Source: Capnocytophaga sp. oral taxon 338 str. F0234
GTDB taxonomy: Bacteria; Bacteroidota; Bacteroidia; Flavobacteriales; Flavobacteriaceae
Assembly: GCF_000192225.1 (NCBI RefSeq)
Contig: NZ_GL872413.1
Span: forward strand, 2,228,794-2,292,793
Length of the DNA: 64,000 nt
Direction of reading: 5' to 3'
Each line of letters begins with the position of its first letter. The stretch's first letter is position 1. The notes beneath the pieces were generated by a model. That model was not told the DNA's origin, searched no databases, and saw only the letters and a list, made by a program, of their open reading frames with translations. Position numbers and translations under genes: made by a program. This document shows positions 6,126 through 16,038 of the stretch, one piece after another.

Positions 6126-7278
6126 CATATATACCCAAGTGGATAAGGCAATTAAGAAAGGATATACCACCGTATCAGCACAAGGCTCCAGCCGTAGCTC
6201 GAAAACGTTCAATATCCTTATTTGGCTCATTATTTATTGTCTTACTTACCCTAAGACACGTCTTTCTATTGTCCGTGCTACCCTGCCTGCTCTCAAAGGG
6301 TCTGTATTTGTCGATTTCAAGGAGATATTGTACAAGCTAAATGTATTTGATGAAGACAGTATCAATAAGTCTGAAATGATATACACCTTTCCTAATGGTT
6401 CATGGGTAGAGTTCTTTTCTACTGATAGCGAGCAAAAGCTAAGAGGGCGCAAGCGTGATGTATTGTATGTGAATGAAGCCAACGAACTCAAGTTTATAGA
6501 GTTCCAACAGCTAAAAATGCGTACTACCCAATTTACCATTGTCGATTACAATCCCTCTTTCTCCAATGACCATTGGTTGTGCGAATTAAACAAGGACCCT
6601 CGTACCTATCACTTTATATCCACTTATAAGGATAACCCTTTCTTGGAGCAGACGGTCATTGACGAGATAGAGAGTCTCCAGCACAAAAACCGCTCCTTGT
6701 GGCAAGTCTATGGATTAGGGCAGCAGGCAATGATTGAGGGACTTATCTTTGAAAAGGTTACTATAGTGGAGGAAATACCTATTTGGGCAAAGAAACGATA
6801 CTTAGGACTTGACTTTGGTTTTACTCACGACCCTACCGCTATCGTGGAAGTCGCTTTCCTTGATAACAAGGTGTATATTGATGAAATATGCTACCAAACG
6901 CAAATGCTTACCACCGACATCATCGAAGCCCTTCGCCCCTATCGTATCTACAAAATCATTTCCGAAAGTGCTGACCCTCGCTTGGTGAAGGAAATAAAGA
7001 ATGCAGGATATAACATCACTGCAGTAACCAAAGGGCATGGATCGGTTATGGAAGGACTTACCAAGATGTTAGAGTATGAAATATGTATCACCCGCAGAAG
7101 TGAAAACATCATCAAAGAGTTCAAGAATTACACTTATGCCCAAAGCAAAGACGGCGCATTCCTCAATGTACCCATTGACGCTTTTAACCATGCTATTGAT
7201 GCCTCTCGTTACGTATTCTTAGAAGAAATATTAGGTAGAAACCGCAAACCGAAAGACTTAACAGGTATATTTTACTAA
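6106..7278 (+). CDS. terL: Terminase large subunit (PBSX/Terminase_3 type)
   Basis: 390 residues, the packaging ATPase-nuclease. The Walker A variant G27-SSRSSK-T34 is followed by Walker B VLYVNEAN near 119-126, with the catalytic Glu. The C-terminal RNase H-like nuclease begins at GLDFGFTHDPTAIV (Asp about 236), and SESADPRLVKEI and DAFNHAIDASRY supply the later acidic residues. The length is normal for PBSX/SPP1-type enzymes, which often package by headful. It overlaps the small subunit, and its stop overlaps the start of the next gene (TAATG). Confidence 0.93.
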   Translation: MIIQTTNIYTQVDKAIKKGYTTVSAQGSSRSSKTFNILIWLIIYCLTYPKTRLSIVRATLPALKGSVFVDFKEILYKLNVFDEDSINKSEMIYTFPNGSWVEFFSTDSEQKLRGRKRDVLYVNEANELKFIEFQQLKMRTTQFTIVDYNPSFSNDHWLCELNKDPRTYHFISTYKDNPFLEQTVIDEIESLQHKNRSLWQVYGLGQQAMIEGLIFEKVTIVEEIPIWAKKRYLGLDFGFTHDPTAIVEVAFLDNKVYIDEICYQTQMLTTDIIEALRPYRIYKIISESADPRLVKEIKNAGYNITAVTKGHGSVMEGLTKMLEYEICITRRSENIIKEFKNYTYAQSKDGAFLNVPIDAFNHAIDASRYVFLEEILGRNRKPKDLTGIFY

Positions 7279-8069
7279 TGAAAATTAATAATATTGACAT
7301 ACAAACGCTGAATGCACAACTCATTGAAGGCTCACTCGCAAGCCTCTTATCCTACCCTGCCCTTAAGACACCTAATAAAAACGATTGGGCAGAGGAAAGC
7401 GGTACAGAGTATGACCTTGCGACCCAAAAACTATCAGCAAAGGAAATCACTTTACAGTTGTTACTACCTGAAAGTAAATACAGCCAGCTTGTAACACTCC
7501 TTTCAGCAAGTGTGTATGCCGATTATACGTTTAAGCAAATACAACGGACATACAAGCTCCGATTGGTAGGGCTCAATAAAGTACAAAACAATGGTAATTA
7601 TATAGTAGCCGATATTCGTCTTTCCGATGATAGCCCATTACAAGGATATACTTACCAAGCTCCCCTCCTTACTGCCTACAATGTAGAAACCTATATTGAC
7701 AGCAAAAACTTATCTCAGTATGGTATTACACTATTAGAAGGTTCACAACAAGAAATAATCGCAGCAGGAAATGCTAAAGTGCCTTTCACAGCCCAAAATA
7801 GTACAATGAGCGGACTTATAGCAGCGAGTACCCCTGTACACTTTCAGGAGCGTGTTGCAACCCTCAAATGCTTTATGCGTTTGCCCATTGTCGACTTTCT
7901 CAAAGGGTATTATGCTTTCCTTTATGATTTAGTGCAACCTAATGCACGAACGCTCAAGTATAACGAAAAGGAGTACACTTGTATCTATAAAGACAGTAAA
8001 ATAACGGAACTATATATTGACAATTCACTCATTTGGTCTAAGTTTGATTTACAACTAACAATAATCTAA
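7278..8069 (+). CDS. Distal tail protein-like (Dit) protein
   Basis: 263 residues with no clear motif. The beta-rich sequence, its position directly before the large tail hub protein, and the segments WAEESGTEYDLATQKLSAKE and EITLQLLLPESKYSQL resemble Dit/gp19.1-like proteins that form the ring at the end of the tail tube. It overlaps terL by one base and is five bases from the next gene. The assignment rests on context and general composition. Confidence 0.5.
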   Translation: MKINNIDIQTLNAQLIEGSLASLLSYPALKTPNKNDWAEESGTEYDLATQKLSAKEITLQLLLPESKYSQLVTLLSASVYADYTFKQIQRTYKLRLVGLNKVQNNGNYIVADIRLSDDSPLQGYTYQAPLLTAYNVETYIDSKNLSQYGITLLEGSQQEIIAAGNAKVPFTAQNSTMSGLIAASTPVHFQERVATLKCFMRLPIVDFLKGYYAFLYDLVQPNARTLKYNEKEYTCIYKDSKITELYIDNSLIWSKFDLQLTII

Positions 8070-8074
8070 CGAAT

Positions 8075-11000
8075 ATGCAAATTCACTTTAACAGCACCTA
8101 TATAGATGTCCTCCCCACTGATGAGAGCTACCGATACCACTCCATAATGGGCGAGCATACCCTTAATTTATATTTTGCCTTGCCTACTTACACCGACATA
8201 CCTACAGGGGCTTGGTGCGAGTTTGCTAATGAGCGTTATACTCTCAATCAACCTGCTAAGATAGTCAAACATAACACACATCACTTTGAATATACCCTTA
8301 CTATGGACAGTGAGGGCGCTAACCTGAAGAATTACAAGTTCCGCAATCCCAACGATAAGACCCTCAAATTTCCTTTCACTGCTTCCCCACGCTACCATAT
8401 TCAGATATTAGTGGATTGCCTTAATATGATAGATAGCGGTTGGCAAGTAGGTAACTGTATAGAAGCCTCCGAAAAACTCGTATCATACAGTCATAACAAC
8501 TGCCTTGAAGCGTTGGAAATGATAGCTAAAGCCTTTGAGACTGAATACGAAATCATAGGCAAAACAATTCATTTGCATAAGGTAGAGTATTTCAAGGATA
8601 ATCCCTTACCACTCCAATATGGCAAAGGCAAAGGCTTCAAAACCGGTGTAAGTCGCACCACTGAGCAAAGCCGTATTACCCGCTTATACGTACAAGGAGG
8701 AGAACGTAATATTGACCGCTCAAAGTACGGAAACAAGGAACTCCTTTTACCCAAATCACAAGAGTACGTTTATGAAGGTGTAACATTCGTTTCAGATAAA
8801 AAAGGGCTATCAATAGCTATCAAGAACGTACAGAATAACGGCTTTATCAACGAACAAAGCCTTGATTTGTCTCATATATATCCTAAGCGTAAAGGCACAA
8901 TTTCAGAAGTTTTTGAAGTTGATAAAGCAAAACACTTTTATGATTTTACCGATACTTCCATACCTCAAGCCCTTGATTTCAATGCAATGCAAATCAAAGG
9001 TGAAAAAATGCTTATCTACTTCGAAAGCGGTATGCTCTCAGGTAGAGAGTTTGAGGTACAGAAATACGACCACAATCAAAAAAGGTTTCAACTCGTACCC
9101 AAAGAGGAAGACGGCGTAACAATGCCTAATGATATATTCAAACCTGCTATAGGTGATGAATATTCCGTCTATAATATGCAAATGCCTAATGCTTATATTT
9201 GCGATGATAACACAAAAACGGGCGCAAGTTGGGAGATGATGAAAGAAGCATGCAAATACCTATACGAAAACCGCGCCGACCTCTTCACCTTCACCGGTGA
9301 TTTAGACGGAATATGGGCTAAAAAGAACTGGGTAAATGTAGGAGGTCGTCTCAAAATGGGTGCTTACATCAACTTTTCAGATACCGAGTTCCAACGTACC
9401 CCCGTGGCTATTCGTATTGTAGGGCTTAAAGAGTATGTAAATAACCCCTATAGCCCACAAATAGAGCTATCCAATAAGGTACAAGGGCATTCTTTTGTTT
9501 CTGAAATGCGCAAACTCCAAAACCAAGAAGTATATTTTGGAGAACTCAATAAGCGTACACAATCATTAACTAAAAGAAGCTGGCGTGATGCCCAAGAAAC
9601 CATCAAACAGATAGAAGCAGCCTTTCCTGAATATACCAAGAGTATTGTTCCTGCTACTGTACAGACGATGATGGCACTTATAGGTAATAAATCTACTCAA
9701 TTTGCTTTTGTATCCTCTAAAACAAATCCTATTACTGTACCTCATGCATTGTATTTTGATAAAAACACGAAGCAAATCAATGCAGGTAGCGGGTGGCTCA
9801 AACATTTCACACTTGGTACTACTGATATAAATCCTAATCGTGATGCTAACAGCTATAAGTATTGGAATATTCCTGCTTTCGTATCAGGTAGATTAGACGA
9901 TAAGGCTAAAACCTATTACCTCTATATCAAAGCATCCAAAACCGCTGAAACGGGCGAGTTTATCCTATCAGAGAATAAAATAGATATAGAGCAAGAAGCA
10001 GGCTTTTATCATTTCCTATATGCCACTGTCAATTCAGAATACGAAGGTGAGCGTGGCATAGCTAAACTCAATGGTTTTACTGAAATCACAGGTGGACAAA
10101 TCAAAACCGATAAGATAACATCAGGAAATGGAGAGCAGTATATACACCTCTTTGATGACCATATAGAAATCAAAGCCAATCTTAAAATAACAGACGGCAA
10201 CAAAACCGAGATAAAACAACTTATTAACCCTGATTTACAATTATTAGAGAATAGACTCAAACAATATTCTAATGAAAACAATGCCAAAGGTGAGATATAC
10301 CTAAGAGGTACAGGATTAAACAGACACGCTGCACCTATTATTCAGATTAATGGACAAAATATAGTTCCTGACAATTATAGGGGACTATATCTCGCTGTTA
10401 TTCGCCGTTCAGATTTGCAAATAATATTCAAGCAAAATTATGATACTTATGGGGCTACTGAAGAAAGAAAAGCATTAGCAAATAAGCTAAAAAACCTTAA
10501 TAGTGATGTATTAGTTACATTAGTCTCAAGAGATTCAGCATTTGAAGACCCTTATATATTAGGTACTGATGAATTGAAAAATGCTCTCATCCGTTGTGGG
10601 GCTAATGATGACAATTCAAAATTTGTATCAAGAATGCCATACGCTTTTTTAGGTATTCCAAACATAGGCAAGGGCAACGGTATAGAGGTTTACACATCTA
10701 CTGAAGTAAATGCCCCTTATGCCGAGATTGCTACTAAAATTATCAATGGTACACCGCAAGGAATGAATAGTGTTTTTAATGGTATGTTGCAAACCGCTAA
10801 AAATGCTACAGAAGCATATGCACGAGCGCAAGCAGAACTTACCAAAACACAAGCTATTGCGAATGCCGACGGCAAAATAACAGCGGCAGAACAACGACAA
10901 ATACAACAACTCCAACAGAAACTACAAGAAGCTAAAAATTTTGCAAAACAAAAGGTAGATGAATTGAATATTGGTAGTCGTAATTTATTGCGCAATAGTG

Positions 11001-12379
11001 GCAGAAAAATAACAAACAATGGTTATCTCATTGCTACTTATGATATTACTACTGATTTAAAAGAGGGTGAAATAGTAACCGCAACCATCAAAGGTAAATT
11101 GGGCATGGGGAAAGCAGCATTTGCATTGTACAATAGTGGTGATAGAGTTGAGATAAGTACTTTAAAAGATGTAGGTAATGGTATATATAAAAACACATTT
11201 TCTTGGAGGATTGGTGGCACAAATAATAAAAAATTGTGGATTTGGATTTATCCATCAAATGTTGTAGTAGATAGCACCATAGAATGGGTTAAACTCGAAC
11301 GCGGTAACAAAGCCACCGACTGGTCTCCTGCACCTGAAGATGTATGGGATACCATGGTAGATTTAGGTATCATTGACAAAAATGCAGCGGCTATCAATGA
11401 AGCCGAAAAAGCCAATATAAAGTATATCAATGGTATATTTAGCAAAGGGGCTGACTATACTAATGGCACGGAAATAGTAAAAAACACCATTACCACAGGG
11501 GCTATTACGGTAGGAAATACATTAGGAGGAAATGCAGGTATCAATGGGGCGGGGTTAGCAGGAAATTCTATTCGCTTATTTGCAGGCAAACCATATTCTC
11601 AAAAAGAACAAGCTCCTTTTAGAGTAGATGACAACGGCGAACTATGGGCTACCAATGCACATATATCAGGGCAGATTGACGCTGCCAGTGGACGGATAGG
11701 ACAATTCTATATTAACACTGAGAACAATGACAATAAAGGACAATTATTTTCGGGAGATAATAATTCAGGAGGAAATGCTATTAATTACTCAGGGATTTTT
11801 CTGAAGAATCTTAATGAACAAACAGAAATACACCTTAGTTCCTCCCCTATCATTACCCAGAATAGAAGAGGTTTTTTAGATATAAATTATAAAGGAGAAA
11901 ATCATAATACCATAGGCTCAAATATAACAGTAAGACCACGTACAGATAATGAATTTCAAAAATATTCACTTGCTCAAAAGATAGATGGGAATATTTTTAC
12001 TATTGGTCAAAGAGCTATCTTTGATGATGGTTATATGGGGCTCGCTGAATCTTATGCTATAATTAACAATATAAGACATACACATACTTATATATTTACA
12101 AGTGTAGCTTCTAACAGACATACTATCTATTTACCAAACCACAGTCAAATAATACAAATAACAGGAAAGAGTAATGTAACCTTTGAAGTTACTATTATAA
12201 TGGCTTATTCTGTAGGTGGTAGCAAGATAGTAGTACAAGGAGTTGCTAATGGATATATATTAGATAATGACGGAGGACATGCAGAAGGAGGTGATGGATA
12301 TATAGAGATGGCTCGGGGAGATACTATGAGACTTCGTTTTTGTGAAGGTAATTATTATATTGTTTCTCTAAGAAGATAA
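8075..12379 (+). CDS. Tail-tip hub / receptor-binding tail protein
   Basis: 1434 residues. The N-terminal ~400 residues have the style of gp27/Tal baseplate hubs (MQIHFNSTYIDVLPTDESYR, then beta-rich segments and an EVDKAKHFYDF region). A coiled coil with AQAELTKTQAIANADGKITA and AAEQRQIQQLQQKLQEAKNF lies near 920-965. Next is a lectin/CBM-like module starting GSRNLLRNSG and ending KLERGNKATDWSPAPED, common in phage tail fibres. The last ~350 residues are Gly/Asn-rich beta structure with a compact C-terminal domain ending YYIVSLRR, the likely receptor-binding tip. Its place before the portal is unusual. Confidence 0.8.
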   Translation: MQIHFNSTYIDVLPTDESYRYHSIMGEHTLNLYFALPTYTDIPTGAWCEFANERYTLNQPAKIVKHNTHHFEYTLTMDSEGANLKNYKFRNPNDKTLKFPFTASPRYHIQILVDCLNMIDSGWQVGNCIEASEKLVSYSHNNCLEALEMIAKAFETEYEIIGKTIHLHKVEYFKDNPLPLQYGKGKGFKTGVSRTTEQSRITRLYVQGGERNIDRSKYGNKELLLPKSQEYVYEGVTFVSDKKGLSIAIKNVQNNGFINEQSLDLSHIYPKRKGTISEVFEVDKAKHFYDFTDTSIPQALDFNAMQIKGEKMLIYFESGMLSGREFEVQKYDHNQKRFQLVPKEEDGVTMPNDIFKPAIGDEYSVYNMQMPNAYICDDNTKTGASWEMMKEACKYLYENRADLFTFTGDLDGIWAKKNWVNVGGRLKMGAYINFSDTEFQRTPVAIRIVGLKEYVNNPYSPQIELSNKVQGHSFVSEMRKLQNQEVYFGELNKRTQSLTKRSWRDAQETIKQIEAAFPEYTKSIVPATVQTMMALIGNKSTQFAFVSSKTNPITVPHALYFDKNTKQINAGSGWLKHFTLGTTDINPNRDANSYKYWNIPAFVSGRLDDKAKTYYLYIKASKTAETGEFILSENKIDIEQEAGFYHFLYATVNSEYEGERGIAKLNGFTEITGGQIKTDKITSGNGEQYIHLFDDHIEIKANLKITDGNKTEIKQLINPDLQLLENRLKQYSNENNAKGEIYLRGTGLNRHAAPIIQINGQNIVPDNYRGLYLAVIRRSDLQIIFKQNYDTYGATEERKALANKLKNLNSDVLVTLVSRDSAFEDPYILGTDELKNALIRCGANDDNSKFVSRMPYAFLGIPNIGKGNGIEVYTSTEVNAPYAEIATKIINGTPQGMNSVFNGMLQTAKNATEAYARAQAELTKTQAIANADGKITAAEQRQIQQLQQKLQEAKNFAKQKVDELNIGSRNLLRNSGRKITNNGYLIATYDITTDLKEGEIVTATIKGKLGMGKAAFALYNSGDRVEISTLKDVGNGIYKNTFSWRIGGTNNKKLWIWIYPSNVVVDSTIEWVKLERGNKATDWSPAPEDVWDTMVDLGIIDKNAAAINEAEKANIKYINGIFSKGADYTNGTEIVKNTITTGAITVGNTLGGNAGINGAGLAGNSIRLFAGKPYSQKEQAPFRVDDNGELWATNAHISGQIDAASGRIGQFYINTENNDNKGQLFSGDNNSGGNAINYSGIFLKNLNEQTEIHLSSSPIITQNRRGFLDINYKGENHNTIGSNITVRPRTDNEFQKYSLAQKIDGNIFTIGQRAIFDDGYMGLAESYAIINNIRHTHTYIFTSVASNRHTIYLPNHSQIIQITGKSNVTFEVTIIMAYSVGGSKIVVQGVANGYILDNDGGHAEGGDGYIEMARGDTMRLRFCEGNYYIVSLRR

Positions 12380-12398
12380 TTTTTAAACACTTACAAAT

Positions 12399-12710
12399 AT
12401 GCAAATCATTCAAAAAACAACGCGTATCACCGCAAAAGAGGAAGTACAAGGTATATCTGTTATGTACTCCTACGAATTTGAGAAAGACCAAAACCCACAA
12501 GCAGTGGCTTTTTCAGTACAGAAGAATATTGAAACACAAGGAAGCTATTCCTATTTGCAAGGAACAGTAACCGAGCACGATTTCAATATGCAAAACAACA
12601 ATTTCCAACTCTCGGATATTGACTTGATAAAGCACATTCACACCACTTGCACGGCTATCATCAAAGGAGAAAGTAACGAAAAACCAAAAGCCAATGATAC
12701 GAAAAAATAG
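12399..12710 (+). CDS. Hypothetical phage protein
   Basis: 103 residues, beta-rich N-terminus (TTRITAKEEVQGISVMYSYE) and a Lys/Asn-rich tail. It follows the tail hub gene by 19 bases and overlaps the HExxH gene by 17. It could be a small tail-tip accessory or chaperone protein, but I recognise no family. Confidence 0.6.
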   Translation: MQIIQKTTRITAKEEVQGISVMYSYEFEKDQNPQAVAFSVQKNIETQGSYSYLQGTVTEHDFNMQNNNFQLSDIDLIKHIHTTCTAIIKGESNEKPKANDTKK

Positions 12711-13029
12711 GTTTCTCGTGCCAAAAGGGTATAGGGCAATTACCCTATATCCTTTCATCTTCGTTCGCAATGAAAGTGATAAGTACGATAAAGAGCTTAT
12801 CAATCACGAGCGTATCCACTTGCGACAGCAGGTAGAGACCCTGATACTCCTCTTTGCCATTTGGTATTTTCTTGATTTTCTTTTCAAGTATTTACGCTAT
12901 CGCAATTGGGATAAGGCTTACCGCAATATCATCTTTGAAAGGGAAGCCTATGCTAACCAAAACAACCTTGACTACCTCAAAATAAGGGGTATATGGTGGT
13001 TCACTGCTTATTTCAAACCTAATTATTAA
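12694..13029 (+). CDS. Small HExxH protein (putative metalloprotease-like)
   Basis: 111 residues. NHERIHLRQQVE (about 37-48) contains an HExxH zinc-binding motif, and FEREAYANQ (about 88-96) could supply a third Glu ligand, with a hydrophobic membrane-like helix (LILLFAIWYFLDFLFKYL) between. Related small proteins with NHExIHLRQQ and FEREAYAN patterns exist, as I recall, as ordinary chromosomal genes in Flavobacteria, so this may be a captured host gene. Peptidase activity is not proven by the motif. It lies just upstream of the portal gene. Confidence 0.65.
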   Translation: MIRKNRFLVPKGYRAITLYPFIFVRNESDKYDKELINHERIHLRQQVETLILLFAIWYFLDFLFKYLRYRNWDKAYRNIIFEREAYANQNNLDYLKIRGIWWFTAYFKPNY

Positions 13030-13031
13030 TT

Positions 13032-14420
13032 ATGACCTTACAAGAATTACTATCACTCCCTGAAAATGAACGTATAGCAGAACTTAAAAAGTACCCTGCT
13101 AAGAGACCTGACACCCTTTCTTTACTCAAAGATTGGGATTACTCTAAACATGATATTTTCAATGAGAAGTCCAGACCAAAGCGCAAGGTACTTACCCAAG
13201 ATGAAGAAGTCAATCCTGACGGCTCTATTCGCATCCCTAAGCAATTCAAATATGAAGAAGTCAATCGCCTTGCTTTGCCCTTGGAACAGGACATCGTCAA
13301 TATACACACCGCTTTTACCGTGGGGACATCCCCAAAGATAACATCTAATACTGATACTCCCCAACAAGAGGAATTACTAAAACTACTAACCGATATTCAT
13401 CAGCGAAACAAACTACAATACGATAACAAGCGTATTGTTCGTTCGTGGTTTGCCGAATGCGAAGTAGCAGAGTATTGGTATGTAAAACCCGAAAAGGAAG
13501 ACAATTCAAATCCTACCTATCGCCTAAAGTCAATGATTTGGTCGCCTTTTCGTGGAGATACACTATACCCTTACTATGATGAGTACGGCGACCTCATTGC
13601 TTTTTCTCGTGAGTACAATAAGACGGACAGCAAAGGCATACAGACCAACCGCTTAATGGTGATTGATAACAAAATGGTTACTATCTATTCCAATGGTACG
13701 CAAATAGAGAAGTACCCACATGGTTTTTCTAAAATACCTGTTATTTATATGAAGAGAGAACGACCTTTATGTGATAAGATACGCTCTCTACGTAACCGAT
13801 TAGAAGAACTCTTATCTAATTTTGCTGACTGTCTTGACTACAATTTTTACCCAAAATTAGTAGCTTCAGGAGAACTCAAAGGCGTACGTAACAAAGGAAT
13901 GACCAGCGAGATAATACAGCTCGAAAACGATGCTCAAGTATCATACCTCACTTGGCAACAGTCTCCTGAAATGGCAAAGTTAGAGTTTGATAACCTTACA
14001 TCCCGCTGTTATGCACTTACTAACACCCCACAAATCACCTTTGAGGCTTTGCAGGGTATAGGGAACGCATTGAGTGGTAAGGCTTTCAAGTTTATGTTTA
14101 TGGGGACACACATGGCAGTGAGCAACCACGCTGAGACTGTAGAAGAGTTTCTACAACGTCGTATCAATTTTCTTACCTCTGCTATTGCAAGTTTAATGCC
14201 AAAGTATGCAACTATAGTAATGCAAATGCAAGTTAATATAGAAATTGTTCCTTATATGATTGACAGCCTCACCGAAAAGATAGCCGATGCCGTGAGTGCT
14301 GTACAAGGGGGCGTGGCTTCTCTTAAAGAGGGTGTTATTTTGGCAGGTATCACCGATCGAGTGGAAGAAGAAATCGCTCAGATTCAGAAAGAAAAAGGGA
14401 AAGATTTGTTCAATCAGTAG
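13032..14420 (+). CDS. Portal protein (SPP1 gp6-like)
   Basis: 462 residues, the usual size for SPP1-type portals. Typical features are the N-terminal wing with IVNIHTAFTVGTSPKI, the strand-rich segment with YPYYDEYGDLIAFSREYN, the conserved LRNRLEELLSNFADCLDY helix, and the helix around GIGNALSGKAFKFMFMGTH with the long C-terminal helix. Twelve copies would form the channel through which TerL pumps DNA. It begins two bases after the HExxH gene and is followed at ten bases by the MuF protein, the normal portal-MuF order. Confidence 0.88.
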   Translation: MTLQELLSLPENERIAELKKYPAKRPDTLSLLKDWDYSKHDIFNEKSRPKRKVLTQDEEVNPDGSIRIPKQFKYEEVNRLALPLEQDIVNIHTAFTVGTSPKITSNTDTPQQEELLKLLTDIHQRNKLQYDNKRIVRSWFAECEVAEYWYVKPEKEDNSNPTYRLKSMIWSPFRGDTLYPYYDEYGDLIAFSREYNKTDSKGIQTNRLMVIDNKMVTIYSNGTQIEKYPHGFSKIPVIYMKRERPLCDKIRSLRNRLEELLSNFADCLDYNFYPKLVASGELKGVRNKGMTSEIIQLENDAQVSYLTWQQSPEMAKLEFDNLTSRCYALTNTPQITFEALQGIGNALSGKAFKFMFMGTHMAVSNHAETVEEFLQRRINFLTSAIASLMPKYATIVMQMQVNIEIVPYMIDSLTEKIADAVSAVQGGVASLKEGVILAGITDRVEEEIAQIQKEKGKDLFNQ

Positions 14421-14430
14421 TTAGATAAAA

Positions 14431-15993
14431 ATGGACTTAGAAAAGTGGAATGAATATCACCAAAACCAAACTGAAAAGGATGTTTCTCAGGTTCTCAAAC
14501 TCTTTGATGAAGTCCTTAAAATGATTGTACTTCATTATGGATTGCAGACTATCAAAGAGGGGCTGTTTTCCTTTGCGCTGTATCCTGTACTCAACAATAA
14601 AGTGAAAAACCTTTTTGAGAAATTTAATAATGTTTTTTCTCAAAAGATGAATTTCTATATAGATAAGCATTATAATATCTCAAAGAATAAGTTTAAGGAT
14701 GTATTCACCGACATTCAGCATTCACCCAAAGGGGTGGTTGCTCTACAAAGCCTTGTGATGAAAGAAAAGAAGCGTATGATGTCTGATAGGGTATGGAACT
14801 TAACCAAACAGTACCGTACCGAGTTAGAAATGGCATTAGATGTAGCCATGCACGAGGGAACACCAGCTAATCAGCTTACATCTGTACTAAAAAAGTATTT
14901 ACAAAACCCAGATACCCTTTTCAGAAAGTACCGAGACAAAAACGGTGTGCTACAACTATCAAAAAAAGCAAAGGAATATCGCTCAGGACAAGGAGTATAT
15001 AGGAGTGCATACAAGAACGCCGAACGCTTAGCTCGTACAGAGATAAACATTGCCTATCGTACCGCCGATATAGAACGCTGGCAGGCTATGGACATTGTGG
15101 CTGGTTATGAGATTAAGCGCAGTAAGCACCCTTACGGCTGTGAGATTTGTGAGATGATGAAAGGTATATATCCCAAGAACTTCGTATGGGTAGGCAACCA
15201 CCCTAATTGCCGCTGCTATATGACCCCTGTATTCAAAAAAGATACAGCAGGGAAAGAAATTTATATCAACCCTAAATTAACGGAATGGATAGCCCAAAAC
15301 GAGGATAAAATTGCAACGACTAAGAGTATGCCAATGTTCTTGTGGGGTATAGACAGACAAAACGAAGGAGTATCACAAAGAGTAATACAGGCAATACAGC
15401 CTTTCAGTAGGAGTACTTATGTAGCCTTTGATCCTTTCTCACCTGTGATTATTGAGCGTTTGAAGAAGATAAAACACAACGCCGATAAGCAAAAACTATT
15501 ACAAGAAATCATAGACGATGAAAGGGCAAAACTTGTCTTTCAGCACGAGACAAACGGCTCAAAAACAGTCCTTTTTGACCTACACAGAGGTAAAGGAGAA
15601 AGCCTAAATAACACCTTAGCAATGGCAAAAGCCCTCAATGAGAAAGGAAAGTCTGTCGCTCTATTGCCTGAATATGATAAGATAAGTAGTGCCGATGCTA
15701 TTACTTTATTCAAAAAGAAATATAGAATAGCCGACTTTAAACACTCAGCAAAAGACAATCACAATACCATAGCAGAAGAGCTAATAAAAGGATATAAACA
15801 AGCCGACTTAATAGTCCTTAAAATGGAAAAAGGTAATCTAAATACTTTTAAAAAATTGGTTGAACAAGTGTATCGTAATAGTGATGGTATGAAAGACTTG
15901 ATACTGATTAACAAATACAACAAGGTTATAGAAATTAGCAAAAAAGATTTCTTACAGAAAAAACATCTTAGAATGTTAAATAGGTATTTTTAA
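14431..15993 (+). CDS. MuF head-morphogenesis protein fused to CdiA-type C-terminal nuclease toxin
   Basis: 520 residues in two parts. Residues about 100-270 are the Phage_Mu_F domain: NAERLARTEINIAYRTADIE, then the metal-site Cys/His set C237-EI-C240 and HPNCRC (257-262). After a linker, residues about 340-520 match the CdiA C-terminal tRNA-nuclease fold: AMAKALNEKGKSVALLPEY, SADAITLFKKKYRIADFKHS with the PD-(D/E)xK-like Asp and Lys (Asp422, Lys437), ELIKGYKQADLIVLKM, and the final strands LILINKYNKVIEI. MuF polymorphic toxins of temperate phages are known. They are thought to be packaged in the head and injected with DNA. No immunity protein gene follows. Confidence 0.85.
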   Translation: MDLEKWNEYHQNQTEKDVSQVLKLFDEVLKMIVLHYGLQTIKEGLFSFALYPVLNNKVKNLFEKFNNVFSQKMNFYIDKHYNISKNKFKDVFTDIQHSPKGVVALQSLVMKEKKRMMSDRVWNLTKQYRTELEMALDVAMHEGTPANQLTSVLKKYLQNPDTLFRKYRDKNGVLQLSKKAKEYRSGQGVYRSAYKNAERLARTEINIAYRTADIERWQAMDIVAGYEIKRSKHPYGCEICEMMKGIYPKNFVWVGNHPNCRCYMTPVFKKDTAGKEIYINPKLTEWIAQNEDKIATTKSMPMFLWGIDRQNEGVSQRVIQAIQPFSRSTYVAFDPFSPVIIERLKKIKHNADKQKLLQEIIDDERAKLVFQHETNGSKTVLFDLHRGKGESLNNTLAMAKALNEKGKSVALLPEYDKISSADAITLFKKKYRIADFKHSAKDNHNTIAEELIKGYKQADLIVLKMEKGNLNTFKKLVEQVYRNSDGMKDLILINKYNKVIEISKKDFLQKKHLRMLNRYF

Positions 15994-16002
15994 TATATAT
16001 AT

Positions 16003-16032
16003 TTGGTATATCAAAAATAAGTTGTATATTTG
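16003..16032 (+). promoter_or_regulatory. Strong promoter for the 16039 RNA
   Basis: TTG at 16003-16005, 19 bases, then the -7 element TATATTTG at 16025-16032. This fits the Bacteroidota consensus exactly and starts ten bases after the MuF stop codon, with no protein gene downstream. Confidence 0.75.
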
Positions 16033-16038
16033 CACACT

